Shown: in pieces, positions 9,061 to 17,987 of the stretch
Layout of the letters: each line of letters starts with the position of its first letter
How positions within the stretch are numbered: position 1 is the first letter of the stretch
NCBI RefSeq assembly: GCF_021049305.1
Contig: NZ_CP088081.1
Location: 2,108,001 to 2,172,000, forward strand
Source: Ideonella dechloratans
GTDB lineage: Bacteria; Pseudomonadota; Gammaproteobacteria; Burkholderiales; Burkholderiaceae_C
Reading direction: 5' to 3'
DNA: 64,000 nucleotides
Notes under the pieces: model-generated
What the model was told of the DNA's origin: nothing
The model's database searches: none
The model's input: the letters and a program-made list of their open reading frames with translations, nothing else
Made by a program: the position numbers and the translations under genes

Positions 9061-9579
9061 ATGCCGCGTTTCAAGTTGACGATCTGCGCCGCACTGGCCG
9101 TGCTCGGCGGCGCCGCATCGGCCCAGTACAAGTGCGTGGGCGCCGATGGCAAGGTGTCGTTCCAGCAGATGCCCTGCCCCAGCAGCGCCAGTGGCCAGAA
9201 GCTGGAGGTCAAACCGGCGATGGGGGCCGGACCGGCGGTGGCGCCGCAGCCCGCAGCCTCCGTCACCGGTGTGGCGGCCGAGATGGAGTGGGTGCACAGG
9301 ATGGAGCGCGAGCGCAAGCTGAAGGAACAGCAGCAACGCATTTCCGACCTGGAAGCCACCATCGACGACCGCAACCGCCGGATGCAGAACGAGATGGCCG
9401 AAATTCAAAGCCGCAAGGCCCAAGCCAAGAACAACCTGGCCGGCGCGACCTGGGAGCAGAGCCTGAGCACCGAGATGCAGGCCGTGGCCGCGAAGTACCA
9501 GGCCCTCAACGACGCCGACCAGGCCCGCCTCACCCAGCTGCGCGCAGAACTGGCTCAGATGCAGCAGGCGCCCCAATGA
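9061..9579 (+). CDS. DUF4124-like secreted protein with coiled coil
   Basis: A 172-residue exported protein. A Sec signal (MPRFKLTICAALAVLGGAASA) is followed by the DUF4124-type motif QYKCVGADGKVSFQQMPCP, with two cysteines that may form a disulfide in the periplasm. A long charged coiled coil (about residues 80-165) follows. GAGGGAGATC just before the ATG is a good ribosome binding site. DUF4124 proteins are common small periplasmic proteins without a defined role. The 3' end overlaps the convergent membrane-protein gene by about 25 bp. Confidence 0.8.
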   Translation: MPRFKLTICAALAVLGGAASAQYKCVGADGKVSFQQMPCPSSASGQKLEVKPAMGAGPAVAPQPAASVTGVAAEMEWVHRMERERKLKEQQQRISDLEATIDDRNRRMQNEMAEIQSRKAQAKNNLAGATWEQSLSTEMQAVAAKYQALNDADQARLTQLRAELAQMQQAPQ

Positions 9580-9995
9580 GCCCGCCTCCATGAGCAGCTC
9601 TCGTTGCGATTTCGACTCTCCGCTTTGGCGGCCAACCGTACCGCAGCATCACTGAGGTCTGCGAGCATGAGGCACATTTCCTTCAGCACTTGGCTCGCGA
9701 TGTAGACGAAGAACGCAAGTGAGCTTCCAGCCAGAAGGCCCAACAGTCCCATTCCCCCGCTGCCGAAGAAGAACGCGGCAAGCCCGCACACCAGGCAGAG
9801 CAGCGCCAGAGCAGTCCCCAGCCAATGACCGACCTGGGTGAGTCCGCGAAATGTCGGGTACAGCGATCGGCCGCGCATCAGCAGGACGAAAGCGCGCAGC
9901 TCTGGCACCCCTTGCCTGGGAGGCCCAAGCTGGTCAGAGAAGATAGGCGCAGGATCCGCAAGCTTTTCCTGCACGCCGACCAGTCCGGCCAGCAA
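9555..9995 (-). CDS. Small hypothetical membrane protein with two TM helices
   Basis: The protein of up to 146 residues has two hydrophobic segments (LGTALALLCLVCGLAAFFF and MGLLGLLAGSSLAFFVYIA), followed by an amphipathic helix (VLKEMCLMLADLSDAAVRLA). That organisation is seen in small DUF4282-like membrane proteins, but I cannot assign a family. A downstream methionine at 9878 (MRGRSLYPTFRG) may be the true start, because the first 39 residues lack clear character. Its 3' end overlaps the DUF4124-like gene on the other strand. Confidence 0.5.
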   Translation of the reverse strand: MLAGLVGVQEKLADPAPIFSDQLGPPRQGVPELRAFVLLMRGRSLYPTFRGLTQVGHWLGTALALLCLVCGLAAFFFGSGGMGLLGLLAGSSLAFFVYIASQVLKEMCLMLADLSDAAVRLAAKAESRNRNESCSWRRAHWGACCI

Positions 9996-10202
9996 GTGGA
10001 GGGGCCGCTGCCTGTTTCACTTGCCACTGCTGCCAGTCAGCGTCTCAACGCTTGCAACAGCGTGTGAGAGAGATCAAGCTAAGACCTTCACCTTGCGTTG
10101 TGGGTATCAGCTCATCTGCAATGCCTGCAGATGGATGGGTCAGGGCGTGCTGCCCTTGCCCGATCGTGGCGTAATCGAAGCGAAGAGGAAGGGGTTGCCT
10201 GA

Positions 10203-10769
10203 ATGTTTATTAATGAAGACAACGCCAATATATTCAGCGCCACATTTGCCGGCTTGGCATTTATATTCTCATTAATTTCTCTTGCTATCAACTTCCATAC
10301 GAGCAGGAAACTGAAGCAAGCAGACATTCTTTCTGGCTTAAATAGCCGCTTTGACGCCTTGCAAGCGGAGCGCGCCAAGCTGCTGACCAGAACCACACCC
10401 ATCCCTCCAATCGAGAAAGATTATGAAGTTCATATATTTTTTGACCGCTTCTGGAGTTTGCAATTTGATGAGTTCGTGGCTTGGCAGCATGGCAACCTGG
10501 CGGATGAGGTATATCGCTTCTGGACATTTGCCAGATGGAGGCAGCTGACAAATCCTCCAGAGGACTGGATCATCAATGGATCCTCTGTCAAATCAAGTCT
10601 TCAAGAAGCATGCAGACGCTGGACAAGACAGGAACCCCACGGCTTCACCGATCGACCTTTAGTCAATGGGTTTATTGACATGTTCGGAGAAATTAGCACA
10701 GCAACGCGAGAAATTGAAGTTACCAATATACTAAACCGATACACGAGGGCAATCAATTGCGCCCCATAG
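10203..10769 (+). CDS. Orphan N-terminally membrane-anchored protein, A+T-rich gene
   Basis: A 188-residue protein with one N-terminal transmembrane helix (FSATFAGLAFIFSLISLAI), then a short basic linker and a soluble domain rich in aromatic residues (FFDRFWSLQFDEFVAWQH). I recognise no family, though small membrane-anchored proteins of this shape occur as cargo in accessory regions. A purine-rich AGGAAGGGG lies upstream of the ATG. The gene is strikingly A+T-rich, with many AAT, ATA and TTT codons unlike its neighbours, and lies on the 3' side of tRNA-Pro. Both suggest recent horizontal acquisition. No integrase is visible. Confidence 0.65.
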   Translation: MFINEDNANIFSATFAGLAFIFSLISLAINFHTSRKLKQADILSGLNSRFDALQAERAKLLTRTTPIPPIEKDYEVHIFFDRFWSLQFDEFVAWQHGNLADEVYRFWTFARWRQLTNPPEDWIINGSSVKSSLQEACRRWTRQEPHGFTDRPLVNGFIDMFGEISTATREIEVTNILNRYTRAINCAP

Positions 10770-11105
10770 CATGGAAGCGTTCATGCTGGACGCGGCACCC
10801 TTGCAAATCTATCGGAGCCGCCAAATCTTAAGAGGCAAGCGTTGCCCCCGGGGTGATGGACCATCCGCTTGACGAATAAATCGGGATGCGAGGCCTGCCA
10901 TTTCCTGAGCGCTTGGGCAGTTGGGGCCGCAGTGTGGTCGCACGCGGTACCCGCGATGATGCTCACGAAGTGTCACCAAATAGTGGCCAGAAGGTAGCGC
11001 CCATCGTCCAGAGCCTTGAACGAGACTTGGCCTAGACTTCTGCGGCGACTGAGCGGTGCACCCGAGCACCCAGGGTAAGTGACCCGGTGCCCCCGTGTTA
11101 CCCGA
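10770..11105. other. Intergenic stretch, probably decayed accessory DNA
   Basis: About 335 bp between the A+T-rich orphan gene and the tRNA-Pro terminator. Open frames on the minus strand run into the tRNA and show no recognisable protein features. I see no direct repeat of the tRNA 3' end, no insertion sequence and no RNA motif. Confidence 0.4.
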
Positions 11106-11143
11106 AAACAAAACGGCCTGGTCGCAAAGCGAGCCAAGCCGTT
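11106..11143 (-). terminator. Rho-independent terminator of tRNA-Pro
   Basis: Read on the minus strand, AACGGCTTGG pairs with CCAGGCCGTT across a short loop and is followed by TTGTTTT. It lies directly beyond the 3' end of tRNA-Pro. Confidence 0.75.
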
Positions 11144-11150
11144 GATTCTT

Positions 11151-11228
<78 letters not shown>

Positions 11229-11286
11229 ACGAAGCCCGCGATTGTAGCCGCAAGACGTGGCCGCAGCCGCCGTTCTTCCACGGTGC

Positions 11287-11793
11287 TCAGACGGCCTGCG
11301 TCGCCATCACGACGATGCCGTCCTCGTCCGCATACAGCCAGTCGCCCGGCCGCACCCAGACGCCTTCGATCTGCACCGGCACGTCGCGCAGGCCCTGGTC
11401 GCGCCTGTCGGTGGGCAGGGGCATCAAGGCCATGGCGCGGATGCCCACCTGGCAGGCGCGCAGCTCGGCCGCATCGCGCACCGCGCCATAGACCAGCACG
11501 CCAGCCCAGCCGTTGTCCTGCGCCGCCTTGCCCAGGTTGCCGCCCACCAGGGAGCGGCGCAGCGAGCCCGCGCCATCCACCACCAGCACCCGGCCCTGGC
11601 CGGGCGAGTTGACGGCCTCGCGCACCCGGGAGTTGTCGTCCAGGCACTGCACGGTGCTCACCGGCCCGGCAAAGCGGGTCAGCCCACCGAAATCGCGGAA
11701 CAGCGGCGGCAGCACGCGGAAGGCGCCGTCGCTGTCGCCCTTGTGGGCGTCGCACAGGTCGCAGGTGGAAAAGTCCTTGGCAGAAGTGCTCAT
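11287..11793 (-). CDS. rraA: RraA family protein (HMG/CHA aldolase-like)
   Basis: A 168-residue protein of the RraA/MenG-like fold. It begins STCDLCDAHKGDSDGAFRVLPP and contains the signature GGNLGKAAQDNGWAGVLVYG followed by AVRDAAELR. Members either bind RNase E to dampen its activity (RraA) or act as divalent-metal-dependent 4-hydroxy-4-methyl-2-oxoglutarate aldolases. The Asp/Arg arrangement fits both and sequence alone does not decide. It lies 30 bp downstream of the Lrp regulator on the same strand, so the two may be cotranscribed. Confidence 0.85.
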   Translation of the reverse strand: MSTSAKDFSTCDLCDAHKGDSDGAFRVLPPLFRDFGGLTRFAGPVSTVQCLDDNSRVREAVNSPGQGRVLVVDGAGSLRRSLVGGNLGKAAQDNGWAGVLVYGAVRDAAELRACQVGIRAMALMPLPTDRRDQGLRDVPVQIEGVWVRPGDWLYADEDGIVVMATQAV

Positions 11794-11823
11794 GAGGTTC
11801 GTCTCCAGGGTTCCAAAGGCAGA

Positions 11824-12315
11824 TCAGGCATTGTGGATCTTGCGGATCGGCGGTTTCACATCCTCGGCACGGGCCGGCAGCATGGCCTGGTGCTCGCGCG
11901 CCGCGTTCAGGATGATGCTGGTGCTGGTCTCGGCCAGCAGGCAGAAGCGGGTGACCACCGCATCCAGATGGGCCACGTCGATGACCGCGATCTCCAGCAC
12001 CCAGCTGTCCTCGCCCGTCACGTTGTAGGCGCTGACCACCTCCGGCGTCTGCTGGATCAGCTTCACCACGCGGGCGTATTCGGCCCGCCCCACGCGGATG
12101 ACGGCGCGGATGCCATAGCCCAGGGCCCGCAGGTCCACCGTGGCGCGGTAGCCGGAGATGACGCCGGCCGCCTCCAGCTTGCGCACGCGTTCGGTCACCG
12201 CCGGCTGGGAGAGATGGACCCGCCGGCCCAGCTCCGCCATGCTCAGCCGGGCGTCGGCCTGCAGCTCGGCCAGGATGCGGGTGTCGTAGCTGTCCGGCGC
12301 CAGGGATGTGCTCAT
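11824..12315 (-). CDS. Lrp/AsnC family transcriptional regulator
   Basis: A 163-residue regulator with an N-terminal winged helix-turn-helix (ADARLSMAELGRRVHLSQPA, then VTERVRKLEAAG) and a C-terminal RAM/ligand-binding domain (VIRVGRAEYARVVKLIQQ). Such proteins form octamers and sense amino acids. It is divergent from an EamA exporter, with starts about 105 bp apart. Regulation of that exporter by this protein is the usual arrangement and a reasonable inference here. Confidence 0.92.
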   Translation of the reverse strand: MSTSLAPDSYDTRILAELQADARLSMAELGRRVHLSQPAVTERVRKLEAAGVISGYRATVDLRALGYGIRAVIRVGRAEYARVVKLIQQTPEVVSAYNVTGEDSWVLEIAVIDVAHLDAVVTRFCLLAETSTSIILNAAREHQAMLPARAEDVKPPIRKIHNA

Positions 12316-12421
12316 GGTTCAAAGCCTAGCATGCACAAGACCAGGAATTTGCAGGCCGGATGAACCCATGACCTTCAGATTCCCATCGCCCGCCGCCCTG
12401 CCCCCTCCTAACATGGCGGAC

Positions 12422-13315
12422 ATGACCACGGCCTCCCTCTCCCCCACCCGCGACAGCCGCCTGGGCCCGCTCATCCTGGCCTGCCTGGCCGCCACCTGGC
12501 TGGTCTGGGGCTCCACCTACCTGGTGATCAAGTTCGCGCTGATCAGTTTCCCGCCCTTCTTCCAGATGGGCAGCCGCTTCCTGGCAGCCGGCGCCCTGCT
12601 GATGGCCTGGACCCGCTGGCGTGGCCAGCCCTGGCCCACGCGCCGCGAATGGCTGCATGCGCTGGTGGTGGGCACCCTGATGCTGGGCGGCGGCATGGGC
12701 GGCACGGCCGTGGCCGAGGAAACCGTGGGCTCCGGCCTCATCGTCGCCTTCATCGCCGTGGTGCCGATGATGATCACCTTGGCCAACCTGGCCTTCGGCC
12801 TCAAGCCCGGGCGCATGGAGGCCGCGGGCATCGGCGTGGGCCTGATCGGCGTGCTGATGCTGACCCAGGGCGCGGGCTTCCAGGCCTCCACCCATGGCCT
12901 GGTGGCCATCACCGTGGCCTGCGTCACCTGGTCCATCGGCAGCGTGCTGAGCCAGTTCCGCCTGCCGCTGGCCCCTGGCGCCACCGGCTTTGCCAGCGAG
13001 ATGCTGTGCGGCGGTGCCGTGCTGCTGGGCCTGTCCTGGATGTCTGGCGAGGCGCCCCAGTGGCCGCCGCAGCCGGTGGCCCTGGCCGCCTGGGCCTACT
13101 TGGTGGTGTTCGGCTCGCTGATCGCCTTCAACGCCTACATGGTGCTGCTGGCCCGTGCGCCGTCAGGCCTGGCCTCCAGCTACACCTTCGTCAACCCGGT
13201 GATCGCCATGCTGCTGGGCGTGGCCGTCGGGGGCGAGCATGTCAGCGGCTTCGAGTGGTCGGCCGTGGGCGTGGTGCTGCTGGGCGTGGTGCTGCTGGTG
13301 TCCGGGCGGCGCTGA
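12422..13315 (+). CDS. EamA/DMT family transporter (YedA-like)
   Basis: A 297-residue drug/metabolite transporter with ten predicted helices in two EamA repeats. The first helix carries the family's LVWGSTYLVIKFALISFPPF; the second repeat includes VTWSIGSVLSQ and SGLASSYTFVNPVIAMLLG. These proteins export amino acids or other small metabolites. In-frame ATGs also exist at 12368 and 12413. I prefer 12422 because it gives the usual length and the residues before it resemble leader sequence. Divergence from an Lrp regulator fits an amino-acid-type substrate. Confidence 0.9.
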   Translation: MTTASLSPTRDSRLGPLILACLAATWLVWGSTYLVIKFALISFPPFFQMGSRFLAAGALLMAWTRWRGQPWPTRREWLHALVVGTLMLGGGMGGTAVAEETVGSGLIVAFIAVVPMMITLANLAFGLKPGRMEAAGIGVGLIGVLMLTQGAGFQASTHGLVAITVACVTWSIGSVLSQFRLPLAPGATGFASEMLCGGAVLLGLSWMSGEAPQWPPQPVALAAWAYLVVFGSLIAFNAYMVLLARAPSGLASSYTFVNPVIAMLLGVAVGGEHVSGFEWSAVGVVLLGVVLLVSGRR

Positions 13316-13339
13316 GCGCCCACCGGCCCCTTCCCGCCC

Positions 13340-14605
13340 TCAGGCTGCCTGCGACCGCCGGCGCGCCACCCCTGCGCCCACGCTGCCGGCGGCCAGCACG
13401 CCAGCCAGCAGCATCAGCGCGGCGCCGAAGAACACGGCCGCCGGCCACTGGCGGTCCATCAGCGCGCCGAACATCGGCGCGGCCGTGGCAAAGCCCAGGT
13501 CCAGGCCCGAGTACACGGTACCGTAGACGCGGCCGGTCGCCCCCGGCGGTGCGGCCTGCTTGATCAGCATGTCGCGCGAGGGCCCGGCCAGCCCGGTGCC
13601 GAAACCGGCCACCGCCGTGACGGCCGCCGCCGCCAGCGGGGGCAGCCAGCCGCTGCCTGCCAGCGCCAACAGCCCCGCGGCCAGCACCATGGCCACCGCG
13701 ATGTTGCGCTCCAGACGCTCGGTGCGGTTGAGCAGAAAGCCCCCCACCACCATGCCGGCCGCACCGCACAGCATGTAGCCGGTGACCACGAAGGCCGTGC
13801 GCGCCAAGGGCAGGCCGTAGAGCGCCGTCAGCGCCGGGCTGGCAAAGCTCTGCACCGCCGCCAGCGCGGCCGTGGTGAAGAAGAAGAACGAGAAGCACAG
13901 CCACACCGAGGGCAGGCGCAGAAAGGCCATCGGGTGCTCGGCCGGTGCGGGGGCCGCGCCCTTCTTCGGCGTCCAACTGCCCTGCCGGTCGTCCAGCAGG
14001 TCCCGCTGCCAGATGACCAGCGCCAGCACGGTCAGGGCGACCACGGCCGTGCCCCAGTACGCCGCCCGCCAGTTGCCGAAGGCACTGGCCAGGCCGATGC
14101 TGAACACCGGCGCCGCGGCCCAGCCCAGGTTGCCGGTGATGCCGTGAACGGAGAAGGCGTGGCCCAGGTTGCGCGCCGACACCCGCTTGTTCAGGATGGT
14201 GAAGTCCACCGGATGGAACGGCGCATTGCCCAGGCCGGCCAGTGCCGCCGCCAGGGCCAGGCCCGCCATGCCATGGGCATTGGCCGCCGCCAGCGAAGCC
14301 GCGACAAAGCTGGTCAATGCGGCCCAGAGCACGGGCCGCGCGCCCACCCGGTCCACCAGAAAGCCCGACAGCGCCTGGCCGATGCCCGAGACCACGAAGA
14401 AGGTGGTCACCAGCAGGCCCAGCTCCGAGTAGCTGAAGCCGAACTCCCGGATGAAGGCCGGGAACAGCGGCGGCAGCAGCAGATGGAAGAAGTGCGAAGT
14501 GCCGTGGGCCAGGCCGATCAGGCCGATGATGCGGACGTCCTGGGAGGTGCCAGGGGTGCCGGGCGTGGTGCCGGGCGGCAGGGTGGCGGTGGTCATGCTC
14601 GCCAT
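13340..14605 (-). CDS. MFS transporter
   Basis: A major facilitator of 421 residues with twelve predicted helices. The N-terminal IIGLIGLAHGTSHFFHLLLP resembles fosmidomycin-resistance (Fsr)-type carriers. A conserved loop motif VDRVGARPVLW follows helix 2, and a central loop (WQRDLLDDRQGSWTPKKG) separates the two six-helix halves. The frame is open to 15424, but the ATG at 14605 (or 14596) starts the family N-terminus and clears the divergent AraC gene. Substrate unknown; an efflux role under the adjacent AraC protein is likely. Confidence 0.88.
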   Translation of the reverse strand: MASMTTATLPPGTTPGTPGTSQDVRIIGLIGLAHGTSHFFHLLLPPLFPAFIREFGFSYSELGLLVTTFFVVSGIGQALSGFLVDRVGARPVLWAALTSFVAASLAAANAHGMAGLALAAALAGLGNAPFHPVDFTILNKRVSARNLGHAFSVHGITGNLGWAAAPVFSIGLASAFGNWRAAYWGTAVVALTVLALVIWQRDLLDDRQGSWTPKKGAAPAPAEHPMAFLRLPSVWLCFSFFFFTTAALAAVQSFASPALTALYGLPLARTAFVVTGYMLCGAAGMVVGGFLLNRTERLERNIAVAMVLAAGLLALAGSGWLPPLAAAAVTAVAGFGTGLAGPSRDMLIKQAAPPGATGRVYGTVYSGLDLGFATAAPMFGALMDRQWPAAVFFGAALMLLAGVLAAGSVGAGVARRRSQAA

Positions 14606-14683
14606 GGTGGCAGCGCCATTGCGGCAAAGTGGCGATACTTGGCCAACTTCTGTCGAATTCCAGCCACATCGCCCGCCCACCCC

Positions 14684-15526
14684 ATGTCCAGCCGCCCAGA
14701 CACCGCGCGCCGCACCAGCCTGCCCCCGCTGGACCCGGGCCGCTTTGCCCCCAGCGCCGACCGACCGGTGCGCGCCAAGGCCCGGCCGCTGGCCCGCCAG
14801 GCCGACATCCAGCCGCATCACCACGCCTGGGCGCAACTGGTGTTCTCGCTGGAGGGCACGCTGCGGGTCAGCACGCTGCGCCCCGATGGCAGCGGCACCA
14901 GCTACCTGGTGCCGCCCGCCCAGGCCGTCTGGATCCCGCCGGGGCGCACCCACAGCGTCACCGCGGTGGAGCGGGTCGAACTGCGCACCGTCTACCTGGC
15001 CGCGCCACAAGCCACTCAGCTGCCGGACTGGCCCGAGGGCCGGGTCATGGCCGTCAGCCCCCTGCTGCGCGAGCTGGTGCAGGCCCTGGCCCTGCTGTCC
15101 GAGCAGGCCACGCTCTCGGCCGAGGCGCTGGCCCGCGAGCAGGCCCTGGCCCTGCTGGTGCGCGACGAGCTGCTGAGAGCCCGCCCCGTGCCCCTGGGCC
15201 TGGCCCTGCCGGGCGAGCGCCGGCTGCGGCGCCTGTGCGAGCAGATGCTGGCCCAGCCTGGGCGCCATGCCGACCTGGAAGGCTGGGCCGCCGAGGTGGC
15301 CGCCAGCCCGCGCACCCTGGCCCGCTTGTTTCGGGAGCACCTCGGCACCACCTTCGGCCAATGGCGCCAGCAGCTGCTGCTGGCCCAGGCCCTGACCCTG
15401 GCCGCCCGCGGCCGCCCCGTGCACCTGATCGCCACCGAGCTGGGCTACCGCAGCCCCAGCGCCTTCGGCGCCATGGTCAAGCGGACGGTGGGCGTCTCGC
15501 CCGGGCAGTTCCTGGCCAGCGCCTGA
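14684..15526 (+). CDS. AraC family transcriptional regulator (cupin sensor)
   Basis: A 280-residue regulator. The N-terminal cupin has QPHHHAWAQLVFSLEGTLRV and VPPAQAVWIPPGRTHSVTA, with histidines that could bind metal or ligand. The C-terminal double helix-turn-helix runs from GWAAEVAASPRTLARLFREH to ATELGYRSPSAFGAMVKRTV. The ATG at 14684 lies 78 bp from the start of the divergent MFS gene, so the regulator probably controls that exporter and itself from the shared interval. The inducer is unknown. Confidence 0.92.
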   Translation: MSSRPDTARRTSLPPLDPGRFAPSADRPVRAKARPLARQADIQPHHHAWAQLVFSLEGTLRVSTLRPDGSGTSYLVPPAQAVWIPPGRTHSVTAVERVELRTVYLAAPQATQLPDWPEGRVMAVSPLLRELVQALALLSEQATLSAEALAREQALALLVRDELLRARPVPLGLALPGERRLRRLCEQMLAQPGRHADLEGWAAEVAASPRTLARLFREHLGTTFGQWRQQLLLAQALTLAARGRPVHLIATELGYRSPSAFGAMVKRTVGVSPGQFLASA

Positions 15527-15571
15527 ACGCCCCGAGCGGCCCCACGGGCCTGCACCTCAGTTCAAGGAACC

Positions 15572-15577
15572 TAAAAT
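15572..15577 (+). promoter_or_regulatory. Candidate -10 of nadA (near-leaderless)
   Basis: TAAAAT ends 6 bp before the nadA ATG, so transcription would start at or next to the start codon. No good -35 is visible. The same layout precedes the PurM-like gene at 41613. Confidence 0.5.
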
Positions 15578-15583
15578 CCCGCC

Positions 15584-16696
15584 ATGAGCGAAGTTCAGTT
15601 CGACTACACCCGCCAGGACGCCAGTGGCGCCAGCTGCACCGCCCACGCCTGGGCCAAGGTGCCCGCCCCGCTGACGCCCGCGCAGCGGGACGACCTCAAG
15701 CAGCGCGCCGCCGCCCTGCTGAAGGCCCGCAACGCGGTGCTGGTGGCCCACTACTACGTGGATGGCGACCTGCAGGACCTGGCCCTGGAAACCGGTGGCT
15801 GCGTGGCCGACTCGCTGGAGATGGCCCGTTTCGGCCGCGACCATGCCGCCCAGACCCTGGTGGTGGCTGGCGTGCGCTTCATGGGCGAATCGGCCAAGAT
15901 TCTCTCGCCCGGCAAGACGGTGCTGATGCCCGACCTGGACGCCACCTGCTCGCTGGACCTGGGCTGCCCGCCCGAGGACTTCGCCGCCTTCTGCGACGCC
16001 CACCCCGACCGCCAGGTCGTGGTCTATGCCAACACCAGCGCCGCGGTGAAGGCCCGCGCCGACTGGATGGTGACCAGCTCCTGCGCGCTGGCCATCGTGC
16101 GCCACCTGAAGGAACAGGGCCAGAAGATCCTCTGGGCCCCGGACCGCCACCTGGGCCGCTACATCCAGGAAGAGACCGGTGCCGACATGCTGCTGTGGAA
16201 CGGCGCCTGCATCGTGCACGACGAGTTCAAGGGCGTGGAGCTGGAGCTGCTCAAGGCCCAGCACCCCGAGGCCATGGTGCTGGTGCACCCCGAATCCCCG
16301 CGCAGCGTGGTGCAGCTGGCCGATGTGGTGGGCTCCACCTCGCAAATGCTCAATGCGGTGATCCACGGCAGCGCCAAGGAATACATCGTTGCCACCGACA
16401 ATCTGATCATGCACCGCATGCGCCAGCTGGCGCCGGGCAAGGTGCTGATCGAGGCCCCCACCGCCGGCAACAGCGCCACCTGCAAAAGCTGCGCGCACTG
16501 CCCCTGGATGGCCATGAACGGCCTGCAAGGCGTGGTGGACTGCCTGGAGCGCGGCGTGGGCGAGATCCATGTCGATGCCGCCACCGGCGAGCAGGCGGTG
16601 CATTGCATCACCCGCATGCTGGACTTCGTCGCCGCCCACCCCTCGGCCCTGGCGCCCAAGGTGCAGGGCATGGTCCGCGGCATCGGTGCCGCCTGA
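15584..16696 (+). CDS. nadA: Quinolinate synthase
   Basis: A 370-residue cytosolic [4Fe-4S] enzyme. It condenses iminoaspartate (from NadB) with dihydroxyacetone phosphate to give quinolinate, the second step of de novo NAD synthesis. Visible signatures are [42 protein letters not shown] and the C-terminal [13 protein letters not shown]. The cluster-ligand cysteines should be among these. It is followed 13 bp later by nadC in the same direction, and nadB faces this pair at 19.7 kb, so the full de novo branch is encoded within 4 kb. Confidence 0.97.
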   Translation: MSEVQFDYTRQDASGASCTAHAWAKVPAPLTPAQRDDLKQRAAALLKARNAVLVAHYYVDGDLQDLALETGGCVADSLEMARFGRDHAAQTLVVAGVRFMGESAKILSPGKTVLMPDLDATCSLDLGCPPEDFAAFCDAHPDRQVVVYANTSAAVKARADWMVTSSCALAIVRHLKEQGQKILWAPDRHLGRYIQEETGADMLLWNGACIVHDEFKGVELELLKAQHPEAMVLVHPESPRSVVQLADVVGSTSQMLNAVIHGSAKEYIVATDNLIMHRMRQLAPGKVLIEAPTAGNSATCKSCAHCPWMAMNGLQGVVDCLERGVGEIHVDAATGEQAVHCITRMLDFVAAHPSALAPKVQGMVRGIGAA

Positions 16697-16709
16697 AACT
16701 GCTGTCCCG

Positions 16710-17579
16710 ATGTACGACCACGACGAAACCCTGGACGAGGCGCGTGCGCGCAATGTGCGTGACGCGCTGTTCGAAGACATCGGCCGCGCCGACTGGACGG
16801 GCCTGCTGGTGCCGGCTGGCCGCCGGGTGGCCGCCCGCGTCACCGTGCGCGAAGACGCCGTGCTCTGCGGCCGCGACTGGTTCGAGGCCTGCCTGCACGC
16901 CCTGGACCCGGCTGCCACGGTGCAGTGGCACTACGCCGAAGGGGATCGCATGCGGGCCGACACGCCGGTGTGCGAGATCCAGGCCGACGCCCGCGCCCTG
17001 CTCTCCGCCGAGCGGCCGGCGCTGAACTTCCTGCAGCTGCTCTCGGGCACCGCCAGCATCACCCGCCGGCATGTGGATGCGATCGAGGGCGCCTCGCCCA
17101 ACCCGCGCGGCTGCGCCGTGCTGGACACCCGCAAGACCCTGCCCGGCCTGCGCCAGGCGCAGAAGTACGCGGTGCGGGTGGGCGGCGGCCAGAACCAGCG
17201 CCTGGCGCTGTGGCACGGCATCCTGATCAAGGAAAACCACATCGCCGCGGCGGGTGGCATCCCGCAGGTGCTCCAGGCCGCCACCGAGCTGAACGCCGGG
17301 GTGGAGATCCAGATCGAGGTGGAAAGCCTGGCCCAGCTGCGGGAGGCGCTGGCCCATGGCGCCACCAGCGTGCTGCTGGACAACTTCAGCCTGGACATGA
17401 TGCGCGAAGCCGTGGCCCTGACCGCCGGCCGCGCCCTGCTGGAAGCCTCCGGCGGCGTCACCCTGGACGGCCTGCGCGCCATTGCCGCCACCGGGGTGGA
17501 CCGCATCTCCATCGGCAAGCTGACCAAGGACGTGCTGGCCACCGACTACTCCATGCGGGTGCTGGACCGGCTGGGCTGA
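16710..17579 (+). CDS. nadC: Nicotinate-nucleotide pyrophosphorylase (carboxylating)
   Basis: A 289-residue quinolinate phosphoribosyltransferase, which makes nicotinate mononucleotide from quinolinate and PRPP. Signatures include ALNFLQLLSGTASITR, LDTRKTLPGLRQAQKYAV, GGGQNQRLALWHGILIKENH and the C-terminal EASGGVTLDGLRAIAATGVD. The ATG at 16710 follows nadA closely, so nadA and nadC should form an operon. A strong terminator lies about 30 bp after the stop. The protein is the usual length and all expected basic substrate-binding motifs are present. Confidence 0.97.
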   Translation: MYDHDETLDEARARNVRDALFEDIGRADWTGLLVPAGRRVAARVTVREDAVLCGRDWFEACLHALDPAATVQWHYAEGDRMRADTPVCEIQADARALLSAERPALNFLQLLSGTASITRRHVDAIEGASPNPRGCAVLDTRKTLPGLRQAQKYAVRVGGGQNQRLALWHGILIKENHIAAAGGIPQVLQAATELNAGVEIQIEVESLAQLREALAHGATSVLLDNFSLDMMREAVALTAGRALLEASGGVTLDGLRAIAATGVDRISIGKLTKDVLATDYSMRVLDRLG

Positions 17580-17607
17580 GCCCTCAAGCGCCATCCCCCG
17601 CAATGAA

Positions 17608-17630
17608 GGCCCGCCTTGGCGGGCCTTTTT
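17608..17630 (+). terminator. Rho-independent terminator after nadC
   Basis: GGCCCGCC-TT-GGCGGGCC is followed by TTTTT, 30 bp after the nadC stop. The stem is perfect. Confidence 0.9.
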
Positions 17631-17668
17631 CACGCCTGCACCGGGCCGGATGCGGGCAGACTCCGGCC

Positions 17669-17953
17669 ATGGACATCAGCTCGATCCACAACTGGTACGA
17701 AAAGGCCGTCTTCGCGACGGTGATGCGTCAGGCGCAGGACTTCCCGCACCTGCTGGACAACGAGGACGCCCTGGCCGACATCGCCTGCGTGGCGCTGAAC
17801 CGCCTGCCGCCCCGCTACATCCGGCACGATGTGGACCTGGCCTTCTTCCAGACCGAACGGGAGCGCACCGAATCCGAACGGGCGGTGGAGGAAGCCGTCG
17901 AGTTCGCGATCGGCTTCGTCCAGGCCCGCAACGCGATGCGCGCGCGCTGCTGA
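17669..17953 (+). CDS. ComFB-like late-competence domain protein
   Basis: A 94-residue protein with the ComFB pattern: an N-terminal helix (IHNWYEKAVFATVMRQA), then DIACVALNRLPPRYIRHDVD followed by LAFF, and a C-terminal helical tail. ComFB was named from the Bacillus comF operon. Small stand-alone ComFB proteins are widespread, and some bind cyclic dinucleotides, although that has not been shown for this one. It sits between the nadC terminator and convergent nadB, so it is probably transcribed on its own. Competence genes are not nearby. Confidence 0.75.
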   Translation: MDISSIHNWYEKAVFATVMRQAQDFPHLLDNEDALADIACVALNRLPPRYIRHDVDLAFFQTERERTESERAVEEAVEFAIGFVQARNAMRARC

Positions 17954-17987
17954 TCCGGGCAGGACCTGGCGACCCTGGGCCTGGCGC

